Notes: generated from the letters alone by a model not told the origin. A stretch of 64,000 bases of DNA from Sclerotinia nivalis (GCA_029531795.1 JAPEIS010000011.1:310001-374000), one strand, 5' to 3'. Positions 33,560 to 47,527 are shown, counted from the first letter of the stretch. Made by a program: numbers and translations.

Positions 33560-34640
33560 TTAGAATCTAAACTGGCAACTCTAATTTCTCTAAATGAAGG
33601 TGATAATATTCGATAAGAATCTTCTTATTGCTCTTTAAGTCATTAGCCGATTGCCAAATTGGTGTGTAGTATCTTTATTTAACCAAATAATGATGATTAT
33701 CCTCATTATGATTATCTAGAACTTTTTCAAATATCTATTTTTGAACAGATTCATCTTTATTATCATCCTACTTCAAAACTCTATCCTATATAGTCAAAGA
33801 TTCTAATTCGTTAATTATTACTTAAACCAGAAAATGAAAATTAATATAAACTGGAAGTAAAAAAGAATAATGGAAAACAAAAAAGATTTTAATATTCTCA
33901 AATAATTAAACAAAACAAATACAAAAATAAACCTTGATAATCTTGTAAGAATCGATTTATTTATCATCTAGCTTCTTTGTTTTACACAAGGTCTTTATAT
34001 TCTTAATATTGATATAGACTTTCTGATCGATTGTATAACAAAATGAATCAAAACGATAACAATTAGCATAATCCTTATAAATAGCAATTGTTTGTTATAT
34101 AAAAATACAAAGTTACTCCAAAATATGTTTTATATAATCCGTAATCCGATTTCCTTTAAAGAATTCCTGTTTTTGTATTAAAATCATATTCGGCAGGCAA
34201 AGTTTACTAAGTTCAATACCTAGATACAGATTAAAACTATAATTGATAAAGAAAAACAAACAATCAATCATCTCAAAAACTATATTATTGAATGCAAACT
34301 CGATTAAAAGTAATCAATCCAATTAATCGTTTTGATAGTAATTAACAAAAACTTGTAAATACTGTTCTAGAATCGAATTAATACGCTCAGTCTAACCATT
34401 TGTTTGAAAATGAAAGATTAAAGAGTACTTTAAGATAACTTCCAACTATTCCGAAAATTGTAACCAGAATCCTAATACGAATTGCGTTCCCCAATCGGAA
34501 ATGATATTATTCGGAAGTCTATAAAGCATATAAATACAATTAATAAAAACATCGATTAGCTCTTCTATTGTTAATATATATATACCAATAAAATGTCTTA
34601 TTTTGGTTAGCCTACAGATTATCATCAAGATATATTTATA
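33560..34640 (-). pseudogene. element Y integrase and chromodomain
   Basis: The integrase core is at 34446-34628 (RLTKIRHFIGIY, YRLPNNIISDWGTQFVLGFW). The D of SDRGTQF persists, and the catalytic-E region FQTNGQTERINSILEQYL follows near 34330-34400. The C-terminal part (KNIKTLCKTKKLDDK) is near 33960-34020, then a chromodomain-like DNHNEDNHHYLVKQRYYTPI near 33650-33700. Several stops. The RT and RNase H of the same element are 19 kb away, beyond element Z. Confidence 0.82.
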
Positions 34641-35294
34641 AATAGAATTATAGCAAATGCAATCTAGAAATAGTGTAATATAATCGATTGAAATATCAGA
34701 TTATATATGAAAAGGGACAAATAGCGGTTTCAAAAATCCGGGAAGCGTTGATTTAGACGATTTAATACAAATACAAAATTCGTAGGCTTTCATATAAGAC
34801 GCGATTTCCAAATATATATTAAACCATCAATATATACGAGAAACAAGATCGATCGTTTTAATTCGATCAAAATGGCCAACAAAACCAGAAAAATAAATCC
34901 GATAGATAATTTGAAGTTTGAATTCATTGTCTAATAGAATCCAAAACTTATCCCGATAATAAATTCTATTATTTTGGATCGAACAATTCTATATAACAAT
35001 CTAAAGAATCTTACAATATTCTTTTAGCTATTTAATCACTAATAGATTATTAAAAGCAAAGATGAATTAATCTACGATATCGGATCTAGTATATATTGTA
35101 TCGATTAAAGCATCAATTGGTTGATTATAGAATAATATTATTATTTCCATTGATATCAAATTGATATATTCAATTAAATCTTTATAAAGATCAATATCAA
35201 AACAATTCTGAGAAAGGATAATATGCTTTCGATTCTTTAGATGTTCATTATTTGGATCAAAACGATACAATCGATCTTTGTGTTTTCTATTTAA

Positions 35295-35299
35295 TATAT
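35295..35299. repeat. TATAT target duplication, left of element Z
   Basis: TATAT directly before the LTR; the same five bases follow the right LTR at 53797-53801. Confidence 0.8.
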
Positions 35300-35786
35300 T
35301 GTTACGATCACGGATCTTACAATAACCGATTATATGAATACATGTTATGATTTGATCGAATTAGTATTAGATTAAGGTGGTTGTAGGAACAAACGAGTAT
35401 AGACCATATTAGTATCAAATCATATGATGGAGTATTGGAGTTTCGAAGGCTTTCAATACTTTTGGAGCATTGGAGCTTTGAAGGCTTCCAATGCTTCTGA
35501 AGTATTGGAGTTTCGAAGGTTCTCAACGTTCCCGGAGCATTGGAATTTCGAAGGCTTCTAAGGCTCCCAAAATACGAAAATCTATATAAGTAGAATGGAT
35601 TTCTTTATTTGTAGAGCTTTGTGTTTAAGAATAATCATTAGTTTAAATATTATAATTATTATATAATATAATCGTTATATTTTCATTCTTATCAAGGTTC
35701 TATTTGATCTTTAGTAGAAATCATTATAATCTTTTTATAAATCTCTTGATCATTTCTTAATGATAAAGAATTATAGCAGTATAATA
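35300..35786 (+). repeat. element Z 5' LTR
   Basis: 487 bp, starting TGTTACGATCACGG. Matches the two pieces of the 3' LTR. Contains four 35-bp tandem units and a TATATAAG box at about 35583. Confidence 0.9.
35429..35568 (+). repeat. 4 x 35-bp minisatellite inside the Z 5' LTR
   Basis: Four consecutive 35-bp units starting at 35429, 35464, 35499 and 35534, sharing the core ATTGGAGTTTCGAAGGCTT. Each unit contains the palindrome TTCGAA or a variant and ends in CTT/CCC, so single units can fold. Also present at 53439-53578. Confidence 0.9.
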
Positions 35787-36018
35787 TTTTGAGTACTTTT
35801 ATTAGTTCAAATATTGATTTGATATATTTTATTTCGTTATATTTTTGTAAGATCCTATTATCAATATTCCTTCGAACAATAACGATAACGATAACGATAT
35901 CGAATTACCAAATACCGATTCTGTTTCAATACAGATTACGGAAACTTTACGAGTAGTAATATCTGATAAGTATTATAGCAATCGAAAGGAACTCGAAATC
36001 TTTCTATTTCAAATCGAA

Positions 36019-36345
36019 ATGTATTTCAAATTCAATATTGCCAAATTTGTAATTTCCGATAATTATAGTTTGTATACTTCCTTTTACTTTCGTAGAGAAA
36101 CGGTTAAATGGATTCAATTTTATTTCAGAGATTACTTTATTAAGTCTAAAGATTATTATATGATAATTATACGAATCATTTTCGAAAGCTTTGTAGGATT
36201 CAAGAGAGAAATCGGACGAGTATTTAGGGATATCGACGAAGTCAAGATAGCCGAACGAAATTTATTTGTTTTAAAACAAATCGGAGTAGCGATTAATTAT
36301 GTTACGGAATTCAAACGATATATTAATCAAATTGGATGGGATTAG
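36019..36345 (+). pseudogene. element Z gag fragment
   Basis: 108-aa frame with FYFRRETVKWIQFYFRDYF and VAINYVTEFKRYINQIGWD, the pattern of the Retrotrans_gag domain. Upstream (35870-36018) and downstream (to about 37100) the same protein continues through stops. No CCHC knuckle could be read. Confidence 0.75.
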
Positions 36346-37384
36346 TAGGCTCTGTTAAGTTATTTCCATTGCAGCCTTAAAGATTATATAAAGTTGGAAT
36401 TTGCAAAAGGTATTGAATTTACGAATATCAATGAAATGATAGAATTTGTAATTAAGATCGATAATCGGCTTTATGAATATTAACGAGACAAAAAATTCCA
36501 AAACCATTTAGATCAGAATTATAAACGAAACGAAGGAAGACAATATCAAGTTAGAAATGAAAGCTATAGAGATCTGATGAAGTTGGATGTTATTATTCGA
36601 AAAAAGCTATCTAAGGAAGAAATGGATAGATATAGAAATAAGAAGTTATATTTCGAATATAGGTAATCAGGATATAGAGCTGCAATTCATTGTCAAAAGA
36701 AATAAGGAAACTTCAATCGGAATAAGAAACCTTGGAAAGGTAAGAAGCAATTCAATGCGATATTCGTATTTCAGTTATACACTCTAAGTTGTATGGATTT
36801 AAATTTTAAAGAATAATTAGAGGATAATTAATTCGAAGAATTAAAAGATTCAGAAGAAGAGTCAATTTTATAGATCAATCGAAAACCAAGTTCAGGGGAA
36901 CTTTGGATTATATAGTATATCGATGAATGGAATTGTCGAATTTGGAAATTTGGAAAAACAAATGAAGGAATTTATAGTAACGATTTAAATATAAAAGATA
37001 TTGTAGAGGGAGAAACTTATAAGGTAAGAATTATTGACAAATATAGAATTTTATAGTATAGAGTTATAATTAATTTTTTCTTTGTTGAAAAAACCTTATA
37101 TCATTATATGAAAATGTTTAAATTAGAAGAAATATAAAAGGTTATTTATTCTTATTATAATATTAATTATCTTATATATAAGATATACTTAGTACGATAG
37201 ATAGGGGATGAATATTTGGTGTAAATCCAAATTATACAACTTCTATAAACAATAGGATATTTTCTTTGAGTTATATAAGGACTACCTTTAGCTATTAAAT
37301 GGAAAAACATATTCGACGACGAAATTTCAGTTGATCAAACAATTACAAACGATAAGGAAGAAGATTATTAGAATGTTTTTTTAT

Positions 37385-37460
37385 CTGATCAGTTAAATCG
37401 TTTAATTGATCAAATTGATTAAATCGATTAAATTGATTAAATTGATCAAATTGATTAAAA
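37385..37460 (+). repeat. 9-bp tandem repeat coding Ile-Asp-Gln
   Basis: Repeated GATCAAATT / GATTAAATT units. In the gag-pol frame they read as repeated Ile-Asp-Gln, now partly stops (CAA to TAA). It lies just before the protease. Confidence 0.7.
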
Positions 37461-37529
37461 CAATCGAACGGGTTAAAACAGACAATTAAATATTACAGGA
37501 TATAGTAGATAGATCAATTTGATGGTTAT

Positions 37530-40500
37530 GATCAATAAGCATTGGTTTAAAGCTATAATAGATTCTAGAGCAATCGGAAATTTTATTGTATAAGAAGTTG
37601 TACAAGAAGTTGGTATAAGGTTTTAAACAAAGAAATATTTATATATATTGTAATTAGTAAACAAATAATTAATTGATATTGAAAATGGAATAATACGAAT
37701 GGAGATCAAATTAATAGAAATACAGATAGATGAATATCATAAGTTCATATAGTTTGATGTAGTTTTATTGGGGAATCATCAGGTTATATTGGGTATGTTA
37801 TAATTGATATAGTACAACCCTAATATTAATTGGAATCGAGGAACTTTGATATTCGATTAATGCGATTGCGATTATGGAAATATATACGAGTCTGCAAGAT
37901 TGAATATACGTTTTAGAGAGTTGAAAGCGAATAATTTTATCGATATAGAATATCGAATCCAGGATCCTTTATTGATGGATATACCAATAGAATATAGGAA
38001 ATATATAAAAAATTTCGAAAAACGAAAGAGTTATAAGGTTTTATTAGAATATAAGCTATGGGATTACGAAATAGTGTTAATAAAAGGAAAGATGTTTTCA
38101 TTTGAATCTATTTATCAAATATCGAAAGGAGATTTGAGGACGCTCAAGGAATATATTGATGATAGTTTAAAGAAAGGATAAATCAGAGAATCCATTTTAT
38201 AGATAATTAGTTTTGTATTATATATATTTAAAAAGGATAGAACTAAAAGATTATATGTAGATTACTGCAAGTTCAATAATATAATAATTAAGGATCGATA
38301 TTCATTTTCATTAATTACAGAATTGAAAGATCGATTAAAGAAAGCTAAGATCTTTTTTAAGTTTGATTTACGAAACGGTTTTTATTTAATTAAAATAAAG
38401 AAAGATAAAGAATGGAAAACAGTATTCAAAATTCGATACAGATTATATAAGTATCAGGTTATACTATTTGGGTTAATCAATGTATTAGCAATATATATGT
38501 ATTTGATAAACAATATATTGAGAAAGTATTTCGATATTTGTTGTATTTGTTATTTGAACGATATATTGATCTATTCGGAGATTCTGGGATAATATATTTA
38601 AGATGTCAACAATATTTTAGTATACTTGGAAGAAATAGATCTTCAATGTAAATCCAGCAAATATATATTCCATATTATAGAAACGGAGTTTTTAGGTTAT
38701 ATAATCTTTTCAGAAAGATTCAAAATGAGTTTAAACAAATTACAGGTTATTCAAAAATGGAATTAATCTATGAATGTTAAGGAAGTACAATCCTTTTTAG
38801 GATTTGCCAACTTCTATTATAGGTTCATTAAAGATTATTCGAAAATAGCAATTCCGATGTTCGAAATAATCAAGAAAAATCAAGGAAAGTTTCAATAAAC
38901 GAAAAAGGTATAGAAAACTTTCAAACTATTTAAGCAAATCTTTATAAAAGAATCAATACTTCTATTATTCGATTCTGAATTATTAATTAAAGTTGAAATC
39001 GATTCTTCGGATTATATTCTGAAGGTAGTATTAAGTTAGTCAGGAGCAAATAAGAAATAATAATTAATAGTCTACTATTTCTGTAAATTATTGTTAGCAG
39101 AATTGAATTATAAGATTTACGATAAGGAGCTGCTAATTATAGTTGAAGCATTTAGGGAATGAAGAATCTATTTGGAAGGATCGAGATATATAATGTAGGT
39201 ATATATCGATTATAAGAATTTAGTTTACTTTATTACAATAAAGGAATTAAATAGATAGTAGATCAAATGATCCGAAACTATAATTATTTATAATTTTCGT
39301 ATTTTATATATCAAGGGAACAGAAAACATTAGAACTGATGTTTTCAATAGAAAACCGGAATATTTACAAAATAAAGTATACAAAATATATACGATCTTGA
39401 AAGAAAAAGATGGTGTATTAGTATATAATAAACTACAATTCGTTGTTTCTTTCAGGATTGATTATAATACAATTAAGGAGCAATTGAAAGCAGAATATAA
39501 ACAAAATACTACTGCGAAACGAATCCTCAAGAATACAGACAATCTGGAAAAAGGATTCAGTATTGATGAAGGGTTTATATACTTCTACAACAAATTATAT
39601 ATACTTTTTAGATTAATTGAAGGATATATTCGAGAACAATACAAACTTTCAGTTTATAAGCATCAAGAAGTAATTAGAATCTTTGTTAGAATCAGAAAAG
39701 AAGTTTACTTTCCAAAAATGAGGATTACAATTGAAAAAGTAATTGGGAATTGCAATATCTATATACGGAACAAAGCTGTTAAGTATGTTTTATATAATCA
39801 GCTCAAAATCCTTGAATTATCTACTCAATTATAAAAGTCTATTGTATAGGATTTTGTAGTGAAATTATCTATATCCAAAGAACCAATTATACTAAAGGAG
39901 TACGATTTTATTCTAATGGTGATAAATAGATTAACGAAATTCGTTTATATGATATCATTCTATAAGAAATGAATAACAGATAATCTGGTTTATGTATTTC
40001 TACGAAATATAGTTAGTATTTATAGTATACTAGAGGAAATAATTTCAGATAGGGATAAACTTTTTATATCAAAATTCTGGATTACTTTTATAGTATTATT
40101 TGGAATCAAATATAAATTATCTATTGCGTTTCATTTTCAAATAGATAATCAAACAGAATGTTTAAATCAAACGATGGAAGTTTATCTATATTGTTATATT
40201 AATTATAAATAAGATGATTGAATTGAACTACTATCTTTAGCTTAATTTGTATACAATATATTGGAGATAGAAATAATAAAGGTAATATTAGTATATACTA
40301 ATTATAGATATATTCTATTAGTTTATCGTTTATTACTTCTATAAATAGCGAATATTGATGAAGTTATAAAAGATATATCAGAAATCAAGGAATTATACAA
40401 ACAGTTTTTATTGGATCTGCAATTCATAATCTTGAGAATAATTGTATATTATAACAAATTATAGAGTATAGGATTTACTCTTAAAAAGGAGAATAAAGTT

Positions 40501-40960
40501 TATTTGATTCGAAGAAATATTCAAATGTAATGATCAAACGATAAACTAGATTACAAAAAACTAGGACTATTCGAAATCGAAGAAATGGTAGGATCTATCA
40601 ATTTCAGATTGAAGTTATCAAATACTATAAATATCCATTCAGTATTCTATATATCCTTATTCGAATTAATATTACTAGAAGTATTGAATGTATTAGAGAT
40701 TATAATCGAATTTATCAATCCGAATATCAAATATGATATCGAAACGATATTAGATTGCAAATATGTTAGAAATATAATAAAGTATTTAATCAAATGATTC
40801 GATTATTTATATTCAGAAAATATTTAAGAATCTAGAAAGAATTTCAATTGTTTTGAAAAGTTATAGATGTTCTATTAACGATATCCGGATCTATTTAGAA
40901 AGGATCAAAGGGATTTGAGAAAAACGAAGAATCGAAATCTTTCAAAAGATCGAATGGAGT
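37530..40960 (+). pseudogene. element Z pol: PR, RT, RNase H, IN, chromodomain
   Basis: The protease DSRAIGNFI (from DSGATGNFI) is near 37561. The pre-RT region is 37900-38181. RT is 38323-38592 (KAKIFFKFDLRNGFYLIKI, box YLNDILIYSE). RNase H is near 38980-39370 (VEIDSSDYILKVVLSQSG, KIYDKELL). The integrase zinc and linker region is 39397-39834 (EGYIREQYKLSVYKHQEV, NCNIYIRNKA). The integrase core is near 39850-40260 (INRLTKFVYMI, ISDRDKLFISKFW). The chromodomain starts at 40585-40797 (IHSVFYISLFE, YDIETILDCKYVRN). Many in-frame TAA and TAG. The RT catalytic YxDD is now YLND. Inactive. Confidence 0.88.
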
Positions 40961-41110
40961 ATTGTTAGGGCTAAAAGTATTCTTATTTACTTTTTCTTTT
41001 TTCGTTTATTCTTTTGTCAAATGTTCTTTTTTTTCCAAAGTATTTAATTCATTCAAATATTTAAGGTTACGATCGGTTATTTGTTTTTTATGATTATATA
41101 GGAATTTCTT

Positions 41111-41308
41111 TTGTTTATACAAATGCAAAATTTTAGCAAGTGTTTTTTTTTTTTTCACGATTTAATTTCTTTTTTTGTTTATTTAGAGAAATCCAATTCG
41201 AAATATGAAGCATTTTCTGATCCCAATCTTCTTTCAAAGGAAATTCGATATTATAGGGAATTCGAATTAGAATATATTCGGAATAATAAGAATATTGAAG
41301 ATTATTAA
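41111..41308 (+). pseudogene. small ORF downstream of element Z pol
   Basis: 65-aa frame between pol and the 3' LTR, ending SKEIRYYREFELEYIRNNKN. Past its stop at 41308 the same frame reads on with Cys and His residues. It may be a decayed accessory reading frame or chance. No similarity recognised. Confidence 0.35.
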
Positions 41309-41530
41309 TGTTTTTTATATAATGAAGTTTTTCATTGCGATAATGAGAATAGGGAGATATTTCAATTCTATAATTATTAATAGATTAAATTAGAAGAATC
41401 TGTTCGGAATGTTTTCGAACGGAAAATGGGGATTTTTTAATTTTGGAGGAAGATATAATAAAAAAAGAGAGTTTTGTACTTTTTTTTAGAATATAGTTTT
41501 ACTTTATAAATTTGAGATAAGTTTTAATCT

Positions 41531-41543
41531 AAATGGGGGATAG
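41531..41543 (+). other. element Z polypurine tract
   Basis: AAATGGGGGATAG immediately before the TGTTA start of the 3' LTR, the normal place of the plus-strand primer. Confidence 0.75.
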
Positions 41544-41630
41544 TGTTATAATTATAGATTTTACAATAATCGATTATATGAATATATATTATGATTTGAT
41601 CGAATTAGTATTAGATTAAGGTAATTATAG
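41544..41630 (+). repeat. element Z 3' LTR, left piece
   Basis: Matches 35300-35386 with C-to-T and G-to-A changes (TGTTATAATTATAGATTTTAC against TGTTACGATCACGGATCTTAC). Ends at the 13-bp LINE target. Confidence 0.88.
41618..41630. repeat. LINE target duplication, copy 1 of 3
   Basis: AAGGTAATTATAG. The same 13 bases (G for A at one place) occur at 47515-47527 and 53384-53396; the uninterrupted 5' LTR has the related AAGGTGGTTGTAG at 35374-35386. Confidence 0.88.
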
Positions 41631-44600
41631 TGTGTGTATGTGTGATATTTTTCGTCCGAGGCTCTGTGCGAAGCACAGGCCTTAAATTCCCAATTGGGAC
41701 AAAGGACGCCAGGGGAGGAAGGCCCCTGGGTTTCTAATTAGCTAATCTAAATTTACTAGTATTATATATACTAAATGCTTCAGTAGGGTTTATATGATTG
41801 CTATTGCGTATTGAGTTAATCCTTTGAATAGATATTTCAGTTATTCTTTACAATATAATTAGATCCCTCGATTCCTGATCTTTTTTTCTTTGTCATCGCA
41901 ATCGAGCTTTTTTTTTTTTAATATAATTTTGTTAATATAAAGAATTTTTTTTTTTTTTAAAGTTTATACAAACTCAATCTTTCCGAACCAAAACCCAATG
42001 CCTTATATAAAGAAAATCCAAAAATAATATAAAATAAAAATAAAAATAAAAATAAAAATAAAAATCAAAGCAATTCTTTAATCAATAAATTGTATAGGGA
42101 ATCGAGGATATATATCCTAATAGAACCTTGTAGATTTGAATTAAATTGTTAATTTCGTTATTCTTTTTATACTTCCTAAAAGATAGGGGATAGCTTCAGA
42201 TGGTGGTAATTTTGAAAAGGTTTTTTGAGCATTTCTAATTTTACAAAAATAAAAATGAAGAGGGGATTTTCTTTTCCTATATGAATATAGTATATAAGCA
42301 TCTTTGTGATTGAAGTGATCGTGATATATTGCGAAATTGTTGTGTTGAGATTTGGTTGTTAGGATATATTCTAGTATCGTTTGATCAAAAGAAAGTATAA
42401 TCGATTTATTATTATAAGTTATAAAAAGATCATTGTAGTTTTGTAATGTTGTAATTGTTTATAATTTAGCTTTTGCTAATTTGGTATTTGTTTTAGTGAT
42501 TCTTTTCAAAGAGGCGAGAGTACAGATAGGATTAGATGGAAATAGAAATACTGTTTCCTTTTTAGTTGTTTTATCCATTACTTCGTTTCCAAGGATATCT
42601 AGGCGCCCAGGAATCTATCGAATTCGAATTGAGTTAGGGCGAGTATGTGACAAACAGGGTTTGAGAGGCTAAGCTGTAGTTAGTTTGTAGAATTCTTCAA
42701 ATACAGATTGAGAGGATCCAGTGGAATGAAAGTCTAATTGTATAGCAATCTTTAGGTTATTTAAGAAAATCTAAAGGTTTGTAATGAATTTAGTTGAGGG
42801 TAGTTGTATTGTTATTTGAGTATCTTTCAAAGTTACAATTGTTTTGGTATCGAAGATTTCAGTATTACAATTTAATGAGAAAGTCTATCGATCTATTTGC
42901 AGATTGTATTGATAAATCATTGATCTATCTTTTGTAGTATTATCTAAAGCTTCGTTTTTCGAATTATCGGAGAAGACTTGCAAATCACTTTTTGGAATTG
43001 TAAATATAAATCTTTCGAAATCCTTAGTTGTTCGTTCTTTCGAACAATCGAAAAAGTTATCGATCTGGGTTTCTGTGATAATATGTGGTTTTTTGTTTCT
43101 TCAAGGGGGAAAAGTAATTGGATTGATATATTCAGTTTTTGGAAGAGTTAGGATAATTCTTGAGAATCTTGATTCAGTAATTCTAATCCCAACTTTAGTT
43201 AGGATATTTTTGATTCGAATTCGAAAGGGATGTTTAGGATCTAGTTGAACTGTTTGGGCAGTGAAGCTTTAGGATATCAAATTTAGTTCAATCTTAGGAG
43301 ATATCAGATTTGATTTTTTGTATAGAGCAATAGTATTAGTTGTACGGAATATAAGAAAGATTGTTCGAGTATTAGTTAGTACAATTTTATTCAAAAGCTT
43401 CAAATATCTATTCACTTGATTCGAGATTGTGAAGTTTAGGTTTCGTTTCTTAGTTCGGTCAGATTATTAGGTTTTGGTTGTAAAATAGTATTTCTTCAGA
43501 ATACAGATTGTAATTACTCTTTGAAGCAAAATTGATAGGATATTTTGGGTTGTTTTTTTAAGCGAATATAATGTATTTGTAATTGTAAGAGTCTTAATTG
43601 AAAGGATCTGGATATAAGGTTTGAAATTCAATTCTTTATTGAAGAAAATCTTCAATTATCTTAATAGGTTTGGTTTCTTCATTATTGAAAGATTTTCTGT
43701 ATGGATAATAGAGTTTTCGATACTTTTCCTGGAGTCTTTGAAGAAGTGAATCAGTTCAGACTTTATAAGATCGAAAGTGATCTCTTTAGATTTGCCCTAA
43801 TCCAAAGCCTTTAGCATTTCGGATTGTAGTTGATCACAATTAGATTGTAAGTTTGAAGAAAAAGCTACTAGTACAATATTGTTTGTATATTCAAATCTTC
43901 GAATAAGATTGTCTAATTAAAACAAAGGGGTTATATAAAGTATGAAAAGGATAAGCGAAATTGAAGAGTTTTATAGCAAACTATATCCAATACTAGTATT
44001 GGGTCTTATTTCACCATCAAACCGAATGCAAATTGTTCGATTTGTAGAAAACAATTGTATTCATCGAACTAGATTATCAGGCTATCCTTGTTCCCTGAGT
44101 CGACGGATCAAACGTTTTGGGAGAATAGTATCAAAAGTATCTTTAATATCTATAATTAATAAGGTAGTTTTAGAATTTGAATTCAAAGTTATTTCCAAAT
44201 CATATATAAGGCAAGTTGTAAGATCGATTGATGAATACAGGGGAAATACTCCGAATTGTTGTTTGGTTAATACTTTAAAGATTATAACAATTCAAAATAT
44301 CTTTTTTGCAATCAAACATTCGAGATCTTTTCCTAATATTGAAAGCAGGGTTATTGGTCTATAGGATCTAGAGCTTGTACGATCTGATTTATTCGATTTC
44401 GGAATAATAGTTACAATCGCTGATCGGAAGTATTTAAAGTAGTGACCTATTTCGAGATATTTTTGAAAGAGTTATAAGATATATAATTCGATCAATAGTT
44501 ATACTAATTGTAGGATCTTGGTAGGGATCTCATCTATTCCTGGAGCTGTATTATCCGTACAAAGGATAGCAGTTTGAATATCCTAAATTGTGATAGCAGG

Positions 44601-47514
44601 AAAGGCAATTAAACGAATAGAAATTGAAGACGAATCAAATGGGATATTATTAACTTTAGCTATATTAATCAGCAAATTATTGATGAATAGATCTCTTTTA
44701 ATTTGAATTGTTGTAGTAAGAGAATGATTTAAAGGATCTACTAAAGAAGAAGTTCGATATATTCCAACTGATTGATGCCATTTTGTCATTTTAAAGATAT
44801 CTTTTATTTTCTTGATTGAATCAAGTTTAGAGAACCAGAATTCCTTTTTCGCTTTTTTGATAATCTTTCAAAGATTTTGTTTTGATTTTGAAAAATTATT
44901 CGTTCGGTTTTCTTGAACAACTGTCCAGCAGGTTTTGTTCTATTATAGTTGATCTGTATTTCGGCCGAGTAATCTTTGAGCTGATCCTGTATATACTGAT
45001 TGTAGAGTTTGAATAATATCTAAAGCTAATTTATCAAGATCTGTGGTTGCGTTTAAAGTTAGTAAATCTAGATTCAATAGATTCTCTATTAATAAAATAG
45101 AGAAGAGTTTTTTGTTTAATGTATTGATTCGGAGTCTTTGGATTGGGTTCTGAAACCTTGTATTCCAATTCAAAGTTGTCAATAAGGATCGATAATCAAA
45201 AATTGTATCTAAATACGGTGCAGAAATTGTATTGGCTGTATATGATCTTGAAAGAAAAGTTAGATCGAGAATGTTGCTCAAATTGTGGATAGGTTTATCA
45301 ATTGTAGAAAGAAAATTGAAAGAATTTGTATTTAATCAAATTGTAAAAGATTCTGTAGAATTTGAATGTGAAGAGTAAAAGGGATTTCATCTCGAATGAT
45401 GAAGGTTTAGATCCTCTGTAAGAAATATAGAATTTAAAATATTCGAAGATAAATCAAAAAGAGTTTGTATTGTTTGATTTTCATTTGTATAATTTTTAGA
45501 AGTATTATAAATATTAATGATTATAAAAATAGAATTAGTTAAAGATTGAATTTATAAAAATAATAAATCCCGGGAAGATACAGGCTGGAGCTGATTAGCT
45601 CGAATGCCTGTATTTTTTTGGGTATAAGATATTATACAAGGTTGGGTTTCCTAGTTGTTGAATGGTGTGAAAGTTTTATAAGCAGGATGGGATTTAATAA
45701 TTCAATGTGAGATATTTGAGAATGTATAAAATTCTTGAATCAGAATTATATCAATATAAGAATCATTAATTAAGGAAAGTGTTAATTTGTGTAAAGTAGT
45801 GTTTTTGGTTATATTAGTTTGTAAAATGGTTAATAATTTAGAAGATAATTTAGGATTATATATTAAAAGGAATTGGAAGAAAAGGAGCTTCTAATGTAAT
45901 GAAACGATTAGAAAGATTAAAAGGGGGTGGTATCAATGAAGATAATATCGAAGAAGTTTGGATTGGAGTTGAAGGAGTAATAGGTTCTTCTATAGAGGAA
46001 TCGGCTTTTGGGGTTCGAAAGTATTTTGTATTAGTATAAGCTCTAGCCCTAACTTCTTTTGAGGTTTTCTGGATAATTTATTTTTCCGATTTGTTTTTGG
46101 GGCTTTTGTTAATCAGACGAAGGGGGCAATGTAAATTGTTTGTAGGATGGGGGCTTCTATAATGTAGGCATCTTGTTGGGTAAGTATAAGTTGTATTGTA
46201 TCAAATTGAATGATTCTTTTCTGTATATTCGGTTGTATTATAGATTCGGTATCTTTCTGAACGAGAGCAAGTTCGAGTATTGTATTATTGAAAGTATCAA
46301 GTATATTGGATTATCTTAAATTTGAAGACAATTTGGAAAGTGTTAATTGTAGTTTTTAGAATCCGAAGGTTTTTGGGAAGGGCTATATATTGTAAAACTG
46401 GAAAACTCAAAAACTAAATAGAATTATATAATCCGGATTTTTTGTTTTGTATAGATTCAATTGTTTGAATCGTTTGTTGTTCTGTATTATCGTTGATGGT
46501 GTCGAGTATAGTTTCCGATTCGATTGGGATGATAATCAATTGTTATGAATCTCTCAAAGTTGTGATGGTTTGTAGAATGTAATTCAATCGATATGTAATC
46601 CATGATTATTATTGTTCGATTTTGTAGATTTCGAATACTTTTTCGATTATATTTGAAAGGTTTTTTAAAGCTATTAAGTTCGCTAGAGAGTTCGTATATA
46701 GTACGAATTCAGTATTTATTGTTTGGATTTTTTTCAGAAGTTTAGTATTGTTTTTTAATTGTTCTTTCAATATATTAAATATAACAAAGGAACCAGCTTT
46801 TCGAATTGGATGATCGAATCCAATTCGAATAAAAAAGCAAGTATCAGTTTTGTATGAGATTTGAGATTGAGTTTTAGGTTGAGATCCAGTTCGGTTTTTA
46901 GTTTTTGAATTTGTAGATTATATAATTGATAATAAAGGAATCGCAGTTTTTTAAATATAGATAGAATCCTTAAGATATTGAATTGTAGAAGGGCCTCTTA
47001 TAAGTTTAGCGATTTCAGATGTGAGTACTAGTTGAAAGGTTTGTGTATCAGGGCCAGGGAGATTAACAGAAGTTTTGGTAGAAGGTTTGATAGATCGAGG
47101 AGGATAAGATCTATTAATAAATATATCGAAATGCTTGTTTGCTGTAAAAGAGATATCGGTATATAATGCAATCAAGGGTTTTCGAAATCGGATAGGGAGA
47201 GTCCGAATTGCTTCGGTATTGAGATAATCGTTCTATAGTAAAGCGATAGGGCTAAAAATCTGTTGATCTTTATTTGTTTTATTAGTAGCAGTATTAACTA
47301 TGTTAATAAGGGCTTGGGAAAGGGAAGGAATCGAGAGGGCGGGAGGTATAGTGGCGGAAACGTGTCTGTACAGTGCCTGCTGGGGCTGAAAAGTTTCGTT
47401 TTTAAATCCTATAGATGATAAGAACGATCGATTGATCAATAAAACGCGATAATAAACGTGTTTTTTCGAAAAATTCAATTCTTCGAAAATGTTTTGTGTC
47501 ACCAAGGTAATTCC
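41631..47514 (-). mobile_element. Tad-like LINE copy B, full length, RIP-damaged
   Basis: 5,884 bp on the minus strand, from a CA-repeat tail at 41631 to the 5' end at 47514. Same order as copy C. ORF pieces: ORF1 at 47233-47505 and 46951-47175; endonuclease at 44943-45281; RT linker at 44583-44789. The RT active-site box, YADD in copy C, reads YTNN here (near 43880). Flanked by copies of the 13-bp target. Not functional. Confidence 0.92.
41658..41683 (-). other. 3'-terminal stem-loop of LINE B
   Basis: Same hairpin as in copies A and C (CTGTGC-TTC-GCACAG stem). One base at the outer stem is changed. Confidence 0.78.
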
Positions 47515-47527
47515 AAGGTAATTGTAG
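47515..47527. repeat. LINE target duplication, copy 2 of 3
   Basis: AAGGTAATTGTAG between the 5' end of B and the 3' end of C. Confidence 0.88.

Noticed and set aside
35317..35526. 69-codon minus-strand frame
   Set aside because: It is the translated 35-bp minisatellite in the Z LTR, not a gene.
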